From NCBI GenBank assembly GCA_030037995.1, contig JASHPQ010000187.1, forward strand, positions 1 to 51,262: a stretch of DNA of 51,262 nucleotides, written 5' to 3'. Position 1 is the first letter of the stretch, and each line of letters opens with the position of its first letter. This document shows, one piece after another, positions 50,077 through 51,262 of this stretch. Under the pieces are notes generated by a model, which saw only the letters and a list, made by a program, of their open reading frames with translations, did no database searches and was not told the origin of the DNA. Made by a program: the position numbers and the translations under genes. Source of the DNA: Nitrososphaerales archaeon. Lineage in GTDB: Archaea; Thermoproteota; Nitrososphaeria; Nitrososphaerales; CADDZS01.

Positions 50077-51262
50077 TTAGCTGTTTGTCTTTACAGAAAC
50101 GGTTACTTCCTGGACAATTGGCTCCGAAGGCGTGCTTTCGCCGATCGCATCAGTTCCATCGACCCAGGCCATCTTGCGGCGAAGAGTAGACGTGTATAGG
50201 AGCTTCCAATCTAATCCTACCCTATCCGCCCAGGACTTGTAGACCCGCGGGTCGATGTAGTTGCGAAGGGATGTGTTTAGGTTGTAATCGCGAGTCATCT
50301 TGGTTAGCTCTACTTGTCTTGTCAGCTTTTCCACACGCTGCGCGAGCCTCGCTTTCTGCTTGTCCGTCTTCCCGACCTCTTGCTGCAGGTCTTTTAGCTT
50401 GTCTTCCTTTTTCTGCAGGGACTGCTCAAAGGTCTTCGGCGGCGTCCTCTTGTGATTGCATCTGACTGCGGCTTCGAGGTTTGCCAGCTTCGCCTGGTAG
50501 AGCTTGTCAAACTCCGGGGTGCCTTTTTCGAACTTGCCGTGTTTTTTCAAGTACGACTTTACAACAGAGGTAGCGTGGTACGTCCTAAACACCTTGGCCG
50601 TGACGCCTGGAGCGGCTTCGCTAAGGAACTCATTCACGTGTCGCGAAGTCACTCCGTCAAAGATCAGCTCTTCGGGGTTCTTTCCCTTCGTAAACTGCTT
50701 TAGGTTTTCAATTGCCACCCGGTCTTTGGGGTCAACTTCCAGTGTCTTTTGCCATCGAACATAGTCCTTTCCGTAAAAGTCAAAATCCACCGCGTTATCG
50801 CGAAACTTCAGATGCTCGACTCGTAGAGTGGATGCGCCAACCGTGTCGGCCTCGTCCTCGTCTTTCTCATCTCCTACCCTCATCGTCAGCCTGTCGATCA
50901 GAAAGCAGGCCGTGGCGATTCTACGAATTTTCATGTCCTTGGAGCTCATCGACTTTGAAATGAAGTTCCTCACCGTATCAATCGTCTTTTCCAGATCCAC
51001 GGCTTTGTCGTATTTGCTCTTGTCCCTTGCCTGCCGTATGCTCGATGAATCGTGGAGCCAGACGTACTTCACCTTGTCAGAAAGTTTGTCCGTCCAGCAG
51101 GCGATCCACATGCAATCCGGCGAGTGAATGATTTTCCACTTTCCGCTAGGCGGCGAAGCAGATTCATCCATATTGAGAGTGATATCGTCCTCAAGGATCC
51201 GCGGCTTCCAGTGGCCTCGCATAGGGTGCTGGCCTCTCCCCATGAATAATCCCGGCGGCTCG
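50077..51262 (-). CDS. top1: DNA topoisomerase IB, eukaryotic type, N-terminus outside the window
   Basis: Relaxes supercoils by nicking one strand through a 3'-phosphotyrosine. The frame is open to the window edge: beyond the Met at 51243 the codons still read EPPGLF, which belongs to the conserved EPPGLFxGRGxHP block, so the gene is cut. Catalytic residues are intact: Arg in LTMRVGDE, Lys in FYGKDYVRW, Arg in KVFRTYHAT, His in RCNHKRTPPK and the nucleophile Tyr in SLRNYIDPRV. A coiled linker (QKKEDKLKDLQQEVGKTDK...) precedes the C-terminal domain. Topo IB of this kind marks Thaumarchaeota and relatives among archaea. Confidence 0.95.
   Translation of the reverse strand, partial: EPPGLFMGRGQHPMRGHWKPRILEDDITLNMDESASPPSGKWKIIHSPDCMWIACWTDKLSDKVKYVWLHDSSSIRQARDKSKYDKAVDLEKTIDTVRNFISKSMSSKDMKIRRIATACFLIDRLTMRVGDEKDEDEADTVGASTLRVEHLKFRDNAVDFDFYGKDYVRWQKTLEVDPKDRVAIENLKQFTKGKNPEELIFDGVTSRHVNEFLSEAAPGVTAKVFRTYHATSVVKSYLKKHGKFEKGTPEFDKLYQAKLANLEAAVRCNHKRTPPKTFEQSLQKKEDKLKDLQQEVGKTDKQKARLAQRVEKLTRQVELTKMTRDYNLNTSLRNYIDPRVYKSWADRVGLDWKLLYTSTLRRKMAWVDGTDAIGESTPSEPIVQEVTVSVKTNS

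Noticed and set aside
1-51262. Search for CRISPR arrays, insertion sequences, integrases, tRNA or rRNA genes
   Set aside because: No regularly spaced repeats, transposase motifs, terminal repeats or recognisable stable RNA genes were seen by eye; a tRNAscan or Infernal run would settle it.

Overview
The window reads as chromosomal DNA of an archaeon, most likely a member of the Nitrososphaeria (Thaumarchaeota) or a close relative. The best markers are a eukaryote-type DNA topoisomerase IB at the right edge, a full-length Hef helicase-nuclease, NreA with a PCNA-binding tail, a GHMP-type shikimate kinase, TATA boxes about 30-45 nt before start codons, and short leaders. TTG is used as start codon in roughly 20 of about 50 genes, while GTG is almost absent. 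I saw no tRNA, rRNA, CRISPR array, transposase or integrase. The exact lineage is an inference; nothing here (for example amo genes) shows ammonia oxidation.

Layout. 1-10.4 kb: GNAT acetyltransferases, a DHA2 drug-efflux-type MFS transporter, a DUF72 protein, an SPFH/zinc-ribbon scaffold gene with a co-transcribed partner, threonine synthase, a small membrane protein and malic enzyme. 10.7-18.7 kb: a cell-surface and envelope region with a DUF393 thioredoxin-like protein, two multi-pass glycosyltransferases (PMT/GT39-like and GT87-like), a rhomboid protease, a Ser/Thr-rich surface protein with one C-terminal anchor, and a membrane-bound winged-helix regulator. 18.8-26.9 kb: DUF354 and GT2 glycosyltransferase-like genes, alpha-glucan phosphorylase, heme O synthase (ctaB) translationally coupled to a cysteine-containing membrane protein, an Lrp/AsnC regulator and thymidylate kinase. 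27-34.3 kb: hef, ilvE, a hypothetical gene, hflX, two tiny membrane proteins and an LLM-class F420-type oxidoreductase.

34.5-43.0 kb holds a complete chorismate pathway: aroF-aroB-aroK-aroA-aroC-tyrA (chorismate mutase fused to prephenate dehydrogenase) in one tight plus-strand operon, and aroD-aroE as a convergent minus-strand operon with a 24-bp dyad at its predicted transcription start. 43.1-51.3 kb: tatA, a DEAD-box RNA helicase, a region with two candidate structured RNAs flanking a small basic zinc-ribbon protein, nreA, a zinc-metallopeptidase-like gene coupled to a tiny membrane protein, a Nudix hydrolase diverging from a DUF5343 gene with a shared 9-bp inverted element between them, and topoisomerase IB (cut by the window edge).

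The items I would look at first are the two candidate structured RNAs at 45.24-45.97 kb, the shared promoter element at 48.77/48.86 kb, the aroD dyad, two genes whose conserved N-termini lack an ordinary start codon (GT2 at 19.9 kb, LLM at 33.2 kb), the rhomboid/mucin-like/membrane-regulator neighbourhood, and two short genes (50 and 56 codons) that an ordinary length cut-off would miss.
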